NCBI GenBank assembly: GCA_963748295.1
Contig: CAVVIH010000006.1
Coordinates: 372,001 to 436,000, forward strand
Direction: 5' to 3'
DNA: 64,000 nt
Source: CAVVIH01 sp963748295
GTDB lineage: Bacteria > Acidobacteriota > Vicinamibacteria > Vicinamibacterales > 2-12-FULL-66-21
The notes under the pieces are model-generated. The model was given only the letters and a program-made list of their open reading frames with translations. It was not told the origin of the DNA and made no database searches. The position numbers and the translations under genes are program-made. Shown here piece by piece: positions 17,595-26,463 of this stretch (position 1 is its first letter; every line of letters starts with the position of its first letter).

Positions 17595-19313
17595 ATGCGA
17601 CGTTTTGGGATTGTTGTTCTTCTGGCTCTCGCCACGATGTGGCCGGCCGCGCCGCAGGGGCAGCGCGGGACTACGTTGTCGGACGACGTCCGGGCGGCGC
17701 TCGCGAGCGGGCGATCCGCGCGCGTGATCGTCCAGGCCGATGAGCCTGCACTGAAGACGCTAGGGACGCGTTTCGGCCGAGGGTTGCGGCGCCGGTTGTC
17801 GAACGCAATGTCGGTCGATGTCAGCCCGCAGGATCTGCGCACGCTGATCGCCGAAGGGCGCGCCGCCCACATCTCCGGTGACCTTCCGGTTGTCGCCGAC
17901 GTGGCGATTACGAACCGGGTCACCGGCGCCGAGCTCGTGTGGGAAGGCACGAGTGGCCTGCTGGGCCTGTTCTCGACGAGCGGTTACAACGGCCAGGGCA
18001 TCGGCGTCGCGGTCATCGATTCGGGCATCGCCGAGCACACGGCGCTGAGCGGAAGGATCGTCGCGCGCGCGAACTTCGTGTCGACCGAGCCGAACGTGAC
18101 CGGCGATCCGTTCGGACACGGCACCCACGTCGCCGGCAGCATCGGCGGCAGCACTTCGGCGGCCAGCCGCGTCACCACCGAGTTCTCCGGAGGAAGCGCC
18201 CCACGCGTGAATCTCGTGGACGTACGCGTCCTGGCCAGCAACGGCGTCGGATATACCAGCGACGTCATCGCCGGCATCGACTGGACGATCGAGAACGCAC
18301 GGCGCTACAACATCCGCGTCATCAACCTGTCGCTGGGGCATCCGGTTGCCGAACCGTCGGCCACCGATCCGCTCTGTCAGGCGGTCGCGCGAGCCGTGGC
18401 GGCCAACATCACCGTCGTGGTCTCCGCCGGGAACTACGGACGGACCGCTGACGGCGCGCCCGTGCTCGGCGGCATCACCTCGCCGGGCAACTCGCCATTT
18501 GCGATTACCGTCGGCTCGCTCGACGCTCGCGGCACCCTTGATCGCAGAGACGACCGCCTGGCTGCTTACAGTTCAAAAGGACCGACCCGCTACGACTTCG
18601 CGGTCAAGCCCGACCTGGTTGCGCCAGGGTCCTCACAGGTATCGCTCGAATCGCCCAACGCCTACATCGTCAGAACCTATCCGCAGTTCCACGTCGCCGG
18701 CCGCGGAACCAATGCCTATCTGCGCCTGAGCGGCACGAGCATGGCGACCGGCGTCGTCAGCGGCGGCGTCGCGCTGCTGCTCGACGCGGATCCGAACCTG
18801 ACCCCGGCCCAGATCAAGGTTGCGCTGCAGGCGAGCGCGCGATTCATGCCGCAGGAGGGTTTGATCGGCGCCGGCGCCGGCGCGGTCAACTTCGACGCGG
18901 CGGAGCGCATGATCAGCACCGGGCTGGTCGGGTCGCTGTTGAACAACCTGCTCGGAGAGCTGGGCGGCCCGAACTACCGCGACCGCGGCGGCTACAACGG
19001 CCTGATCGATCGCGTCTACGACCGCACCGGCATCCGGCTGCTCGGCCTGCTCGATCTCAGCTTCCTGTTCTCGTCGGCCGACGACGCGGAATGGGGCGTG
19101 CTGAACCTGGTAGGCGCCAACAACGCGCTGGGATCCGCCGCGCCGAACTACGTGATCTGGGGCAACGTCGCCGGATGGTCCACCAGCTACTACGTGATCT
19201 GGGGCAACACGATCATGACCCCGGAGGGCCAGTACGTCATCTGGGGCAACAGCAACGTTCAGAGTGAATACGTGATCTGGAGCAACGGCTTCGTCGAGGA
19301 GCCGCAGCACTGA
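17595..19313 (+). CDS. Secreted subtilisin-family (S8) serine protease with YVIWGN repeat tail
   Basis: The start is ATG 17595 behind the Shine-Dalgarno AGGAG at 17584-17588; a GTG at 17592 is also possible. A signal peptide (MRRFGIVVLLALATMWPAA) and an inhibitor-like prodomain lead to the peptidase. The triad is visible as AVIDSGIAEH (Asp), GHGTHVAGS (His) and LSGTSMATG (Ser); SAGNYG holds the oxyanion Asn. After a linker with LLGLLDLSFLFSS, the last 60 residues carry four copies of YVIWGN or YVIWSN spaced 12-15 residues apart. The tail may be a cell-surface or sorting element, which is inference. The HD-GYP gene starts 5 bp after the stop. Confidence 0.93.
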   Translation: MRRFGIVVLLALATMWPAAPQGQRGTTLSDDVRAALASGRSARVIVQADEPALKTLGTRFGRGLRRRLSNAMSVDVSPQDLRTLIAEGRAAHISGDLPVVADVAITNRVTGAELVWEGTSGLLGLFSTSGYNGQGIGVAVIDSGIAEHTALSGRIVARANFVSTEPNVTGDPFGHGTHVAGSIGGSTSAASRVTTEFSGGSAPRVNLVDVRVLASNGVGYTSDVIAGIDWTIENARRYNIRVINLSLGHPVAEPSATDPLCQAVARAVAANITVVVSAGNYGRTADGAPVLGGITSPGNSPFAITVGSLDARGTLDRRDDRLAAYSSKGPTRYDFAVKPDLVAPGSSQVSLESPNAYIVRTYPQFHVAGRGTNAYLRLSGTSMATGVVSGGVALLLDADPNLTPAQIKVALQASARFMPQEGLIGAGAGAVNFDAAERMISTGLVGSLLNNLLGELGGPNYRDRGGYNGLIDRVYDRTGIRLLGLLDLSFLFSSADDAEWGVLNLVGANNALGSAAPNYVIWGNVAGWSTSYYVIWGNTIMTPEGQYVIWGNSNVQSEYVIWSNGFVEEPQH

Positions 19314-19318
19314 GCGAC

Positions 19319-21287
19319 GTGTCTACCACCCGAAAGTCCCTTCCTGCCGCCGGCCGCGCCTTCGTTGGCGCGGTCGGTCTCGCCGGACTCGGCGTTGTCA
19401 TCGCCTCGATCGCCGGGGCGAACAGCGCGCCGATTCCGCGCGAGTGGATTGCGTTCTCGATCCTGACGCTGCTGACCGGCAACACGCTGACGTTCAAGGT
19501 GCCGTCGGTGCCGCACCTGCGCCTCTCGCTGTCCGAGGTGTTCACGTTCTCGTGCCTGATGCTCTACGGACCCGAGCTTGCGACGATCACGGCAACGATC
19601 GAAGGCCTCCTGCACGCGCTGCGCTGGCGCAATTCGCTGATCCACACCTGCTTCAACCTCGGCAACCTGTCGCTGTCCGTCTGGATTTCGGGCACGCTGT
19701 TCTTTCTCGTCGCCGGTGTGAGTCCGCTCGCCGACGGGCCGGCGCAATATGGCGAGCTCATTCTGCCGCTCACGGTTCTCGCTGCGTCCTTCTACGGCCT
19801 GAACAGCGGCCTGACGGCGACCGTCATCAGCTTCGAAGCCCGCCGACCGCCGCTCACGGTCTGGCGCGAACACTTCGCCTTCCTCGCGCCGACGTATGCG
19901 GCAGGCGGGTCAATCGCGTTTCTGCTGGTGATGGCGCTGCGGCAGCTCGACTTCAGCGCGATCGTGCTGATACCGCCGGTGCTCCTCATCCTCTACCTGA
20001 CGATGCGCTCGTCGTTCGGCCGTCTCGAGGACTCGAAGGCGCACGTGGAGAAGTTGAACCGGATGTACCTGTCGACAGTCGAGACACTGGCGACGGCGAT
20101 CGACGCGAAGGACGAAGTGACGCACGGCCACATCAGGCGGGTCCAGGGTGCGGCGCTCGCGCTTGCGAAGGAGGTCGGCGTCACCGACGAAGAATCGCTC
20201 AAGGCGATCGAAGCGGCGGCGCTGCTGCACGATACCGGCAAGATCGCGGTGCCGGAGCACATCCTCAACAAGCCCGGCAAACTGACCGAAGCCGAGTTCG
20301 CAGAAGATGAAGCTGCACGCGCCGATTGGCGCGGACATCCTGTCGGCGATCGATTTTCCGTATCCGGTCGTGCCCATCGTCCGCCATCACCATGAGAACT
20401 GGGACGGAACGGGCTATCCCGATGGCTTGAAGGGCACGGCGATTCCGCTCGGGGCGCGGATCCTTTCGGTGGTGGACTGCTTCGACGCGCTGACCTCCGA
20501 TCGCCCGTACCGTCCGCGGATGACCGACGAGCAGGCGCTGGCGATCCTGGCGGACCGTCGCGGCCGGATGTACGACCCGGTCATCGTCGATGCGTTCGTG
20601 GGAGCGCACCAGCGGATCATGCCGCCCGAAGCGCCGCCGCACCCGGCGGCGAGAGCGGTCGGCGACGCGCGTCGATCAGGTTCGCCGGCAGGCGAGAAGA
20701 CCTCGCACCGCGAGCCGGCCGTCGCCGGCGAGCTGCTGGGCGTCAGCAGCCTCGCGCGCGTGGTCGCCGGCGAGGCCAGCCTCGCCGACGTGGGCGCACT
20801 CTCCTGGATGATGCTGCGCCAGATGGTTCCATGCGCGGCGATGGGAATTTTCGTTCCCGAGGAACGCGATGATTCGATCCGCGGCGTCTACGCCGCCGGC
20901 GCGCACGCACCGCTGATTCGCGACCTCCGCAGCGTGCCCGGCACCGGCGTCGTCGGCTGGTGCGCCGCGAACCGCCGCATGGCGATGAACGCGGAACCCG
21001 CGCTCGACTACGGACATCACGTCACCGAGCTCGATCCGCCGCTGCTGTCGATGGTCGCCGTCCCGCTGATGCACGAAGGGAGCGTCGCCGCCCTTATCGC
21101 GCTCTACGCGACGACGAAAAACGCGTTCACGGAAGACCAGGGGCGTCTGCTCGAGCTGCTGGCGCCCACGCTGGCCACCTCCCTCGCCATCGTCCAGGCC
21201 GAACACCAGGCCGAGGCGCCCCTCGTCCAGCCGCGCCGCTCGCGGACCGCCGACCTGCACGTCCTCCGCCGTACCGCTAACTCGTAG
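19319..21287 (+). CDS. Membrane HD-GYP phosphodiesterase with GAF domain (one frameshift)
   Basis: This is a predicted cyclic di-GMP phosphodiesterase. From the GTG at 19319 about seven membrane helices are encoded, followed by a helical connector and the HD-GYP domain. The HD part reads GHIRRVQGAALALAKE and AALLHDTGKIAVPEHIL; the GYP part reads HHHENWDGTGYPDGL and DCFDALTSDRPYR. One extra base near 20303 splits the domain between AEFA and MKLHAPIGADIL. A GAF domain fills the C-terminal half (GTGVVGWCAANRRMAMN, MVAVPLMHEGSVAALIALYA). Corrected length is about 655 residues. It is coupled to the subtilase, so it may signal for secretion or biofilm release, which is inference. Confidence 0.85.
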
Positions 21288-21368
21288 CGCAGCGCTATTT
21301 GTTCGGGGCGCGCGACGGTATGATGATATGACCGTCGTCGTCGTCCGCCTTCTCACCGGGACAGAGTC

Positions 21369-22619
21369 ATGACTTCGAAAACGCGTGCGCTGGCGCTGGG
21401 GTTCGCGCTGCTTGGCCTCGGTGCCTCGGCGACTTCCAGCTACGTTCACTATCAGATTGCGTCCGATCCCACCTACACGAGCTTCTGCGATGTGAGCGGA
21501 GCGGTCAGCTGCACCCAGGCCTATCTGAGCCAGTACGGCAGCATTCTGGGGGTGCCGGTTGCGCTGCTCGGGGTCGCCTTCTTCGCCATGGTGCTCATGA
21601 TCGTCGCGCTCGCGCCCAAGCCGCAGGTGATTGCGGGCGGAAAGAGAATGCGCGCCGGGGAGCGCACCACAGTGGACGGCGAGAGCGTCGCCGGCTACGT
21701 GTTCGTGCTGTCGACCGTGGGCCTCGCGTTCTCTCTGTATCTTGCGTGGGCGTCGTTCTTCCAACTGCGCGCGGTGTGCATTCTCTGCGCGCTCACATAC
21801 GTGGCGGTTCTCGGACTGTTCATCGTGTCATGGCGCGCGCAGTCGGTCCCGATCGGCGCGTTGCCGGGGCGCGCCGTGCGGGACGGCGTCGCGTTCCTCA
21901 AGATGCCGATCACGATCGCCATGGTGGTGGTGCTCGCGGCGGCTCTTTCGTTCGCGCTCATCTCGTTCCCGCGGGAGGCCGGCTCGAGCGGCTCCAGTGG
22001 CTCGACACAGAACGGCGGCGATGCACCCATCGAACGGCTCACCGACGGACAGCGGGCGCAATTCGAAACCTGGTATCGGATGCAGCCGGTGGTCGACGTC
22101 CCGATCGACCGGGGCGCCGCGAAGGTGCTGATCGTGAAGTTCAACGACTACCAGTGTCCGCCCTGCCGCCAGACCTACGACCAGTACAAAGGCATCCTGG
22201 CAAAGCACACGGCAAGCGGCGAGGTGAAGTTCGTCCTCAAGCACTTCCCGCTGGAACTCGAGTGCAACACGCAGAACGCCGGTCACGTTGCCGCCTGTGA
22301 AGCCGCGGCGGCGGTGCTGATGGCGGAGGAGAACGGCACGGGGCCGAAGCTCGAGGAGTGGCTCTTCGCGAATCAGGGACCGCCGCTGCTGACGGGCGAG
22401 CAGGTCCGACGAGCGGCGGAAGTGGTCGGCCAGGTCAAGGACTTCGACGCGCGATACAAGGACGTGCTGACGCGCGTCGCCGCCGATGCCGCGCTCGGCC
22501 ACAAGCTCGGCGTGCAGTCGACGCCGACGTTCTTCATCAACGGCCGGCGGATCCCGGGAGGCTTGCCGGCCGCCGCTCTCGAAGAGGCGATTCAGTTCGA
22601 GCTGGCCGGGAAGAAATAA
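21369..22619 (+). CDS. VKOR-thioredoxin (DsbA-like) fusion, disulfide-bond formation
   Basis: The protein (416 residues) joins a vitamin K epoxide reductase-like membrane domain to a periplasmic DsbA-like thioredoxin domain. The VKOR part has the loop cysteines in TSFCDVSGAVSCTQAYL, the segment GSILGVPVALLGVAFF and the quinone-side CxxC in VCILCALTY. A linker rich in Ser and Gly follows. The thioredoxin part has NDYQCPPCRQTYDQY as active site, LKHFPLELECN, and the cis-Pro in VQSTPTFFINGRRIPGG. Such a fusion can oxidise exported proteins and pass electrons to quinone without separate DsbA and DsbB. Confidence 0.92.
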   Translation: MTSKTRALALGFALLGLGASATSSYVHYQIASDPTYTSFCDVSGAVSCTQAYLSQYGSILGVPVALLGVAFFAMVLMIVALAPKPQVIAGGKRMRAGERTTVDGESVAGYVFVLSTVGLAFSLYLAWASFFQLRAVCILCALTYVAVLGLFIVSWRAQSVPIGALPGRAVRDGVAFLKMPITIAMVVVLAAALSFALISFPREAGSSGSSGSTQNGGDAPIERLTDGQRAQFETWYRMQPVVDVPIDRGAAKVLIVKFNDYQCPPCRQTYDQYKGILAKHTASGEVKFVLKHFPLELECNTQNAGHVAACEAAAAVLMAEENGTGPKLEEWLFANQGPPLLTGEQVRRAAEVVGQVKDFDARYKDVLTRVAADAALGHKLGVQSTPTFFINGRRIPGGLPAAALEEAIQFELAGKK

Positions 22620-22734
22620 AAAAACTCCCAACTCCCAACTCCCAACTCCCAATTTTCTTCTCTCAACTCCCAAACAGCCTGGGTCCATGCAAAGATTTGG
22701 GAGTTGGGTGTTGGGATTTGGGATTTGGCACGTC
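22620..22734. repeat. CAACTCC-type tandem array and hairpin between convergent genes
   Basis: Four copies of an 8-bp unit (AACTCCC plus A or C) run from about 22623 to 22653. A further copy, CAACTCCCAAA (22664-22674), pairs perfectly with TTTGGGAGTTG (22696-22706) around a 21-base loop. Inverted versions of the unit (TTGGGA, TTTGGGA) continue to 22725. The element fills the gap between the convergent VKOR fusion and permease genes and may act as a terminator for both; there is no long T-run. Confidence 0.7.
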
Positions 22735-24291
22735 TCAGTGCCCAGCGTTCTCTTCCTCTGTCGTCCACTGCGCGGTCAGAAACAGCAGCGCCATCCCCGA
22801 GTAGCCGACGACGAACGGCCACGCGGGCGCGAGCTTCAGCGCGGTGTCGCCGTACGTCCATTGATACGAGTGCATCAGGCCGAACGCCGACAGGATCGCG
22901 GCGCAGGCGCACCAGCTGGCCGCCGCATACCAGCGCCGCTGGATGACGCCGACAACCGCGGCGGAGAGCAGCATCGCGGTAAACAGGAATCCCTGTTCGA
23001 TGGCAAATGCGCCGGCGATCCAGGTGTCCGACTTCTGGAACTCCGCAATCAGCGCCTCGCTGAAGGGACCGGCGGTGGTCCCGATCCCCGCGGCCCGCAG
23101 GCCGTTCTTCGCCATCAGCGTGCCCCAGGCGCCGATGCCCGGCAGAAGGCCGACAACCACCGCCGGCGCGTGCTCGCGCGGCGTGGCCTGGAAGGCCTGC
23201 GCGACGATCATCATGCCGATCCACAGGACGATCGCCATCCCGGCGTCGATCGGAATCGCCCAGGCGATCCAGGCGAGCGTGCCGGTGACGCAAATCGCCG
23301 TGACGAACGCGCCGTTGAGGATCGAGTAGCCGGCGCGCGCGCCGAGCGCCTTCCAGCCGGGGTGGCCGATGTAGATCGTCGTCGGAAACGCGGATCCGAA
23401 CAGGGCCGCGGCGATGCTGCCAATGCCGTTGATGGTGAGCGAATACCGCGTGTCGTAGGGATCGCCCGCCGCCTCGGCGGATTCGATGTTCTGCAGCGAG
23501 CCAAGAACGTTGAACAGTCCCATCGCGACGATCACCGACAGGTATGGCAGGACGTGTCCGCCGGCAAGCGCCTCGAGTAGATCGCCAAGGACTGGAACCG
23601 GCAGGTGGAGCGCCGCGGCGGCCGGCCGTTCGCCCACTGGCGCGATGCCGGTCATCCAACAGAGAAGAGCCCCGAGCGCTACCGCAACCACACCGCCGGG
23701 AATGCGGCCTTTGAACCGCACGCGGCCGAAGTACGTCAGCATGACGATGGCGAGCGTGGTGAGGCCGACTACCGGGTGCGCGAACGTGCGGAAGAGGAAG
23801 CCGAGCGAGATGAACCCGAGCGCGATGCCCGCGAGGGTGGACAGCAGCGCCGCGCGCGGAGTGGCCTTGCGGACACGCTCGGCGATGAACGCGCAGGCCA
23901 GCTCGATGATGCCGGTCGCGAGCGTCGCGATCAGCCCGGCGTGCCATGCGACACGCGCCGGATCGGGCGCGCCCATGCGCTCGGCGAGCGCCTTCGCCGG
24001 CAGCATCACGAGGAACACGTGGGCGAAGAGCGACACGGTGTTGATGCCGTAGGGCAGCGCGCAGACGTCCTGCCGGCCGGTCCGCGCCGCAAGCGCGCGA
24101 GCCTGGAACGCGTAGGCGACGTTCCCGACGAGGATCGAGATCGCGGCCGCAGGCAGCACCCGCCCGTAAACGAGCTCCGGCGGGAAGCCGAGCACGGTCC
24201 GGCACAGCGTGTCGATCAGGAGCAGCTGGACGAGATTGTCTACAGCAAGGCCGAAGAATCCGTCGATGTCGCCGCGGACGATCCAACGCAC
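22735..24291 (-). CDS. NCS2/uracil-xanthine permease-like membrane transporter
   Basis: This 518-residue protein has about twelve to thirteen hydrophobic segments and a GTG start at 24289-24291. It has general nucleobase-permease features: an N-terminal segment with LPYGINTVSLFAHVFLVML and a central FNVLGSLQNIESAEAAGD followed by NGIGSIAAALFGSAFPTTIYIGHPGWKALGARAGYS (short pieces of this carry the family SFP-like step GSAFPTT). The substrate is not known; purines are only one guess, and sequence divergence from UraA/XanQ is substantial. It is divergent from the ArnT-like gene, with 44 bp between the two starts. Confidence 0.75.
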   Translation of the reverse strand: MRWIVRGDIDGFFGLAVDNLVQLLLIDTLCRTVLGFPPELVYGRVLPAAAISILVGNVAYAFQARALAARTGRQDVCALPYGINTVSLFAHVFLVMLPAKALAERMGAPDPARVAWHAGLIATLATGIIELACAFIAERVRKATPRAALLSTLAGIALGFISLGFLFRTFAHPVVGLTTLAIVMLTYFGRVRFKGRIPGGVVAVALGALLCWMTGIAPVGERPAAAALHLPVPVLGDLLEALAGGHVLPYLSVIVAMGLFNVLGSLQNIESAEAAGDPYDTRYSLTINGIGSIAAALFGSAFPTTIYIGHPGWKALGARAGYSILNGAFVTAICVTGTLAWIAWAIPIDAGMAIVLWIGMMIVAQAFQATPREHAPAVVVGLLPGIGAWGTLMAKNGLRAAGIGTTAGPFSEALIAEFQKSDTWIAGAFAIEQGFLFTAMLLSAAVVGVIQRRWYAAASWCACAAILSAFGLMHSYQWTYGDTALKLAPAWPFVVGYSGMALLFLTAQWTTEEENAGH

Positions 24292-24335
24292 ACGGCAGAG
24301 ATTAGCGCATTCGCACGTCGTCTAGAATCTCACCT

Positions 24336-25985
24336 GTGAAGAAGGTGCCGTGGCTGCTGGTGGGCGTCTGTGCGATCACGTTGTTCGCGGGGCTCGGCTC
24401 GACCGCGCTGTGGGAGCCGGACGAGCCGCGGTTCGCCGAAGCGACGCGCCAGATGCTGCTGCGGCACGATTACGTGACGCCGTGGTTCAACGACCGGCCG
24501 CGATTCGAGAAGCCGATCCTGCTCTACTGGCTGCAGCTGCCGTTCTTCGCGCTCCTCGGCGCCACCGAAGCGGCAGCGCGCACGCCCGCGGCGCTGGCGG
24601 GACTCGTCGCCGTCCTGGCGACATTTGGCATCGCGCGGCAGATGGTCTCGGCGCGCGCCGGCGTGCTCGCGGGCGCGGCGCTGGCGACCACGCTCCGCTT
24701 CGTGCTGTATTCCCGGCAGGGGCTGACCGACCTCCCCGTCACCGCTGCGGTGGCCTGCGCGATCTGGGCGATGACGCGCGCGCTGGCGCTCGACGATCGC
24801 CGGGGACGACGGTTCGCCTACGGCGCCTGGATACTCGTCGCCGCAGCGATTCTGCTGAAAGGACCGGTCGGCCTCTTCGCGCCGATCGTCTGGACCGTCT
24901 GGGCGTTGCTTTCCGGCGGCCGCGCCGCCGTCGCGCGCACGCGCCCGATCACCGGAGCTGCGCTGGCCGCCGTGCTCGCGCTGCCGTGGTTCGGCGTCAT
25001 GTATGCCCTGCACGGGCGCGCCTTCCTCGATGTCGCGCTGGGATACGAGGTCGTGGCCCGCTACCTCGATCAGGACTTTCCCGGCCGCGATCGCGGCTTC
25101 CTTTATTACTGGGGCGTGTGGCTCGGCGACGGGATGCCGTGGTCGCTGTTTCTGATTCCGGCGTTCCTGTGGATGTACCTGCGTCGCAAGAGCGTCTCCG
25201 ACGGCGAAGCAAGCGCGATGCGGCTCGCGGGAATCTGGTTCCTCGCGGTGCTGTTCTTGTTTTCGTTCTCGTCCTACAAGCTGCCGCACTACATCCTTCC
25301 CGCCTACCCCGCGATGGCGCTCGGCATCGGCGTCTTCTTCAACGCGGCCATCGAGGATCGGGCGCCGCGGATCCTGTGGCGCATCCCGGCGGCGCTGTCG
25401 GCCGTCGCGCTGGCCGTCTGTGCGGTCCTGCTCTGGCTGCTGCTGTCGCGGGCGTTCGAGCTGACGATGCCCGATCCGTCGTTCGCGCTTCCGGCGGTGA
25501 TTGGCGCCGGCGCGCTCGCGACTGTGGTTCTTCTCGCCTCGCGAGGCAACCGCGCGCTGAAGGTCTTCTCGGCGCTCGCCACGACGATGGTCCTGTGCTA
25601 CGGATGCCTCGCCACGTTCGTCGCCGCTCGGGAGCTGCGGCGCTTCCAGCCGATCCCGACGCTCGCGGACACCGCCCGTACCGTCGTCGCGCCGTCCGAA
25701 CCGCTGGCGGTGGCCGGCAACTACGGCGCGCCCGGGCTCGTGTTCTACGCGCGGCATCCCGTGCGGCAGCTGGAGAACCAGGCCGCGCTTCTCGAGTTCT
25801 TGTCAGGCCCGGGACGCCGGCACTGTGTGCTGCCCGAATCCGACTTCGAGCAGATCAAACCGCAGATCACACGCCCGTTCCGCGTCCAGGCCGAGGCCGG
25901 CGTGTTCAGCGTACGGATGCGCCGCCTGCTCGAAACCGAACCGCAACGCGCCAGCCGTGTCCTCCTTCTTATTACCGTCGAGTAA
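24336..25985 (+). CDS. ArnT-like / GT83 lipid-linked glycosyltransferase
   Basis: This polytopic glycosyltransferase of the PMT/ArnT superfamily has 549 residues and a GTG start at 24336. The first periplasmic loop has the catalytic acidic pair in ALWEPDEPRFAEATRQM followed by WFNDRPRFEKPILLYW, as in ArnT. About eleven helices follow, and KLPHYILPAYPAMAL is the family motif before the soluble C-terminal domain. It probably transfers a sugar from a polyprenyl phosphate donor to lipid A or another envelope acceptor. It stands alone on the plus strand. Confidence 0.88.
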   Translation: MKKVPWLLVGVCAITLFAGLGSTALWEPDEPRFAEATRQMLLRHDYVTPWFNDRPRFEKPILLYWLQLPFFALLGATEAAARTPAALAGLVAVLATFGIARQMVSARAGVLAGAALATTLRFVLYSRQGLTDLPVTAAVACAIWAMTRALALDDRRGRRFAYGAWILVAAAILLKGPVGLFAPIVWTVWALLSGGRAAVARTRPITGAALAAVLALPWFGVMYALHGRAFLDVALGYEVVARYLDQDFPGRDRGFLYYWGVWLGDGMPWSLFLIPAFLWMYLRRKSVSDGEASAMRLAGIWFLAVLFLFSFSSYKLPHYILPAYPAMALGIGVFFNAAIEDRAPRILWRIPAALSAVALAVCAVLLWLLLSRAFELTMPDPSFALPAVIGAGALATVVLLASRGNRALKVFSALATTMVLCYGCLATFVAARELRRFQPIPTLADTARTVVAPSEPLAVAGNYGAPGLVFYARHPVRQLENQAALLEFLSGPGRRHCVLPESDFEQIKPQITRPFRVQAEAGVFSVRMRRLLETEPQRASRVLLLITVE

Positions 25986-26207
25986 GCATCACTGATCACC
26001 AAGCCACCTTCTGGAGACGGTTGTGACATACAGATGACGTTTGTACGAACCGACGGCTAACACGACGAGCGCGAAGACTCGACGATCACGAAGGGAGAGT
26101 GCGCTTGAGGCATATCGAATGAGGAGGGGTCTCGCCTTCAGGATCGGCTCCTAACTACACTGCTTTTTTTCGGCACCGCGTGGAGGCGGCTGATGGGGCA
26201 TGCAGAA
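25986..26207. other. Noncoding stretch left of the palindrome
   Basis: Between the ArnT-like gene and cydB lie 478 bp without a credible gene. The left 220 bp show no strong Shine-Dalgarno-plus-frame combination. A short T-run (TGCTTTTTTTCGG) lies at 26161-26173 and could end a transcript. No tRNA shape was seen. The structured part is described separately. Confidence 0.5.
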
Positions 26208-26345
26208 GGCCTGTGGCGCCGCGCTGCGCGCGGCATGAATCGAACGAGAAGGGCAAATACAAGGCGGCGGACAAACGTGGGCCACTTGTATTTACCCGTC
26301 TTGTTCGATTCATCCGGCCAGCCGAAGGCTGGCGGGCCACAGGCC
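26208..26345. repeat. 138-bp cloverleaf-like palindrome (outer stem, two side hairpins, long central stem)
   Basis: Four nested pairings fit together. Outer stem GGCCTGTGGC (26208-26217) pairs with GCCACAGGCC (26336-26345), 10 of 10. Side hairpin A is GCCGCGC-TGC-GCGCGGC (26218-26234). The central arms 26235-26263 and 26285-26313 pair at 26 of 29 positions around a 21-base loop. Side hairpin B is GCCAGCC-GAA-GGCTGGC (26317-26333). A direct run of CTTCGTG-type units follows at 26349-26382. The element could be a miniature mobile element or a structured RNA. Short open frames across it follow from its symmetry and are not called. Confidence 0.75.
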
Positions 26346-26463
26346 ACCTTCGTGCTCTTCGTGTCTTCGCGCTCTTCGTGTTTACCGTGGGTCTGTGCAA
26401 GTTAGCCCGCTGCTTGTAGATCTCAGCGGTTCTGCCGCGTCGAAGGATCGGAAGTCGCACATG

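Noticed and set aside
24330..25757. Long minus-strand frame opposite the ArnT-like gene
   Set aside because: Composition is typical of antisense shadow (Arg, Gln, Glu, Asp repeats) and the plus-strand product has clear family motifs.
26208..26345. Integron attC site or tRNA
   Set aside because: No integrase or core GTTRRRY/RYYYAAC sites, and stem lengths do not fit a tRNA.
26180..26460. Small genes over the palindrome on both strands
   Set aside because: Open frames here mirror the symmetry of the inverted repeat and lack ribosome binding sites and codon bias.
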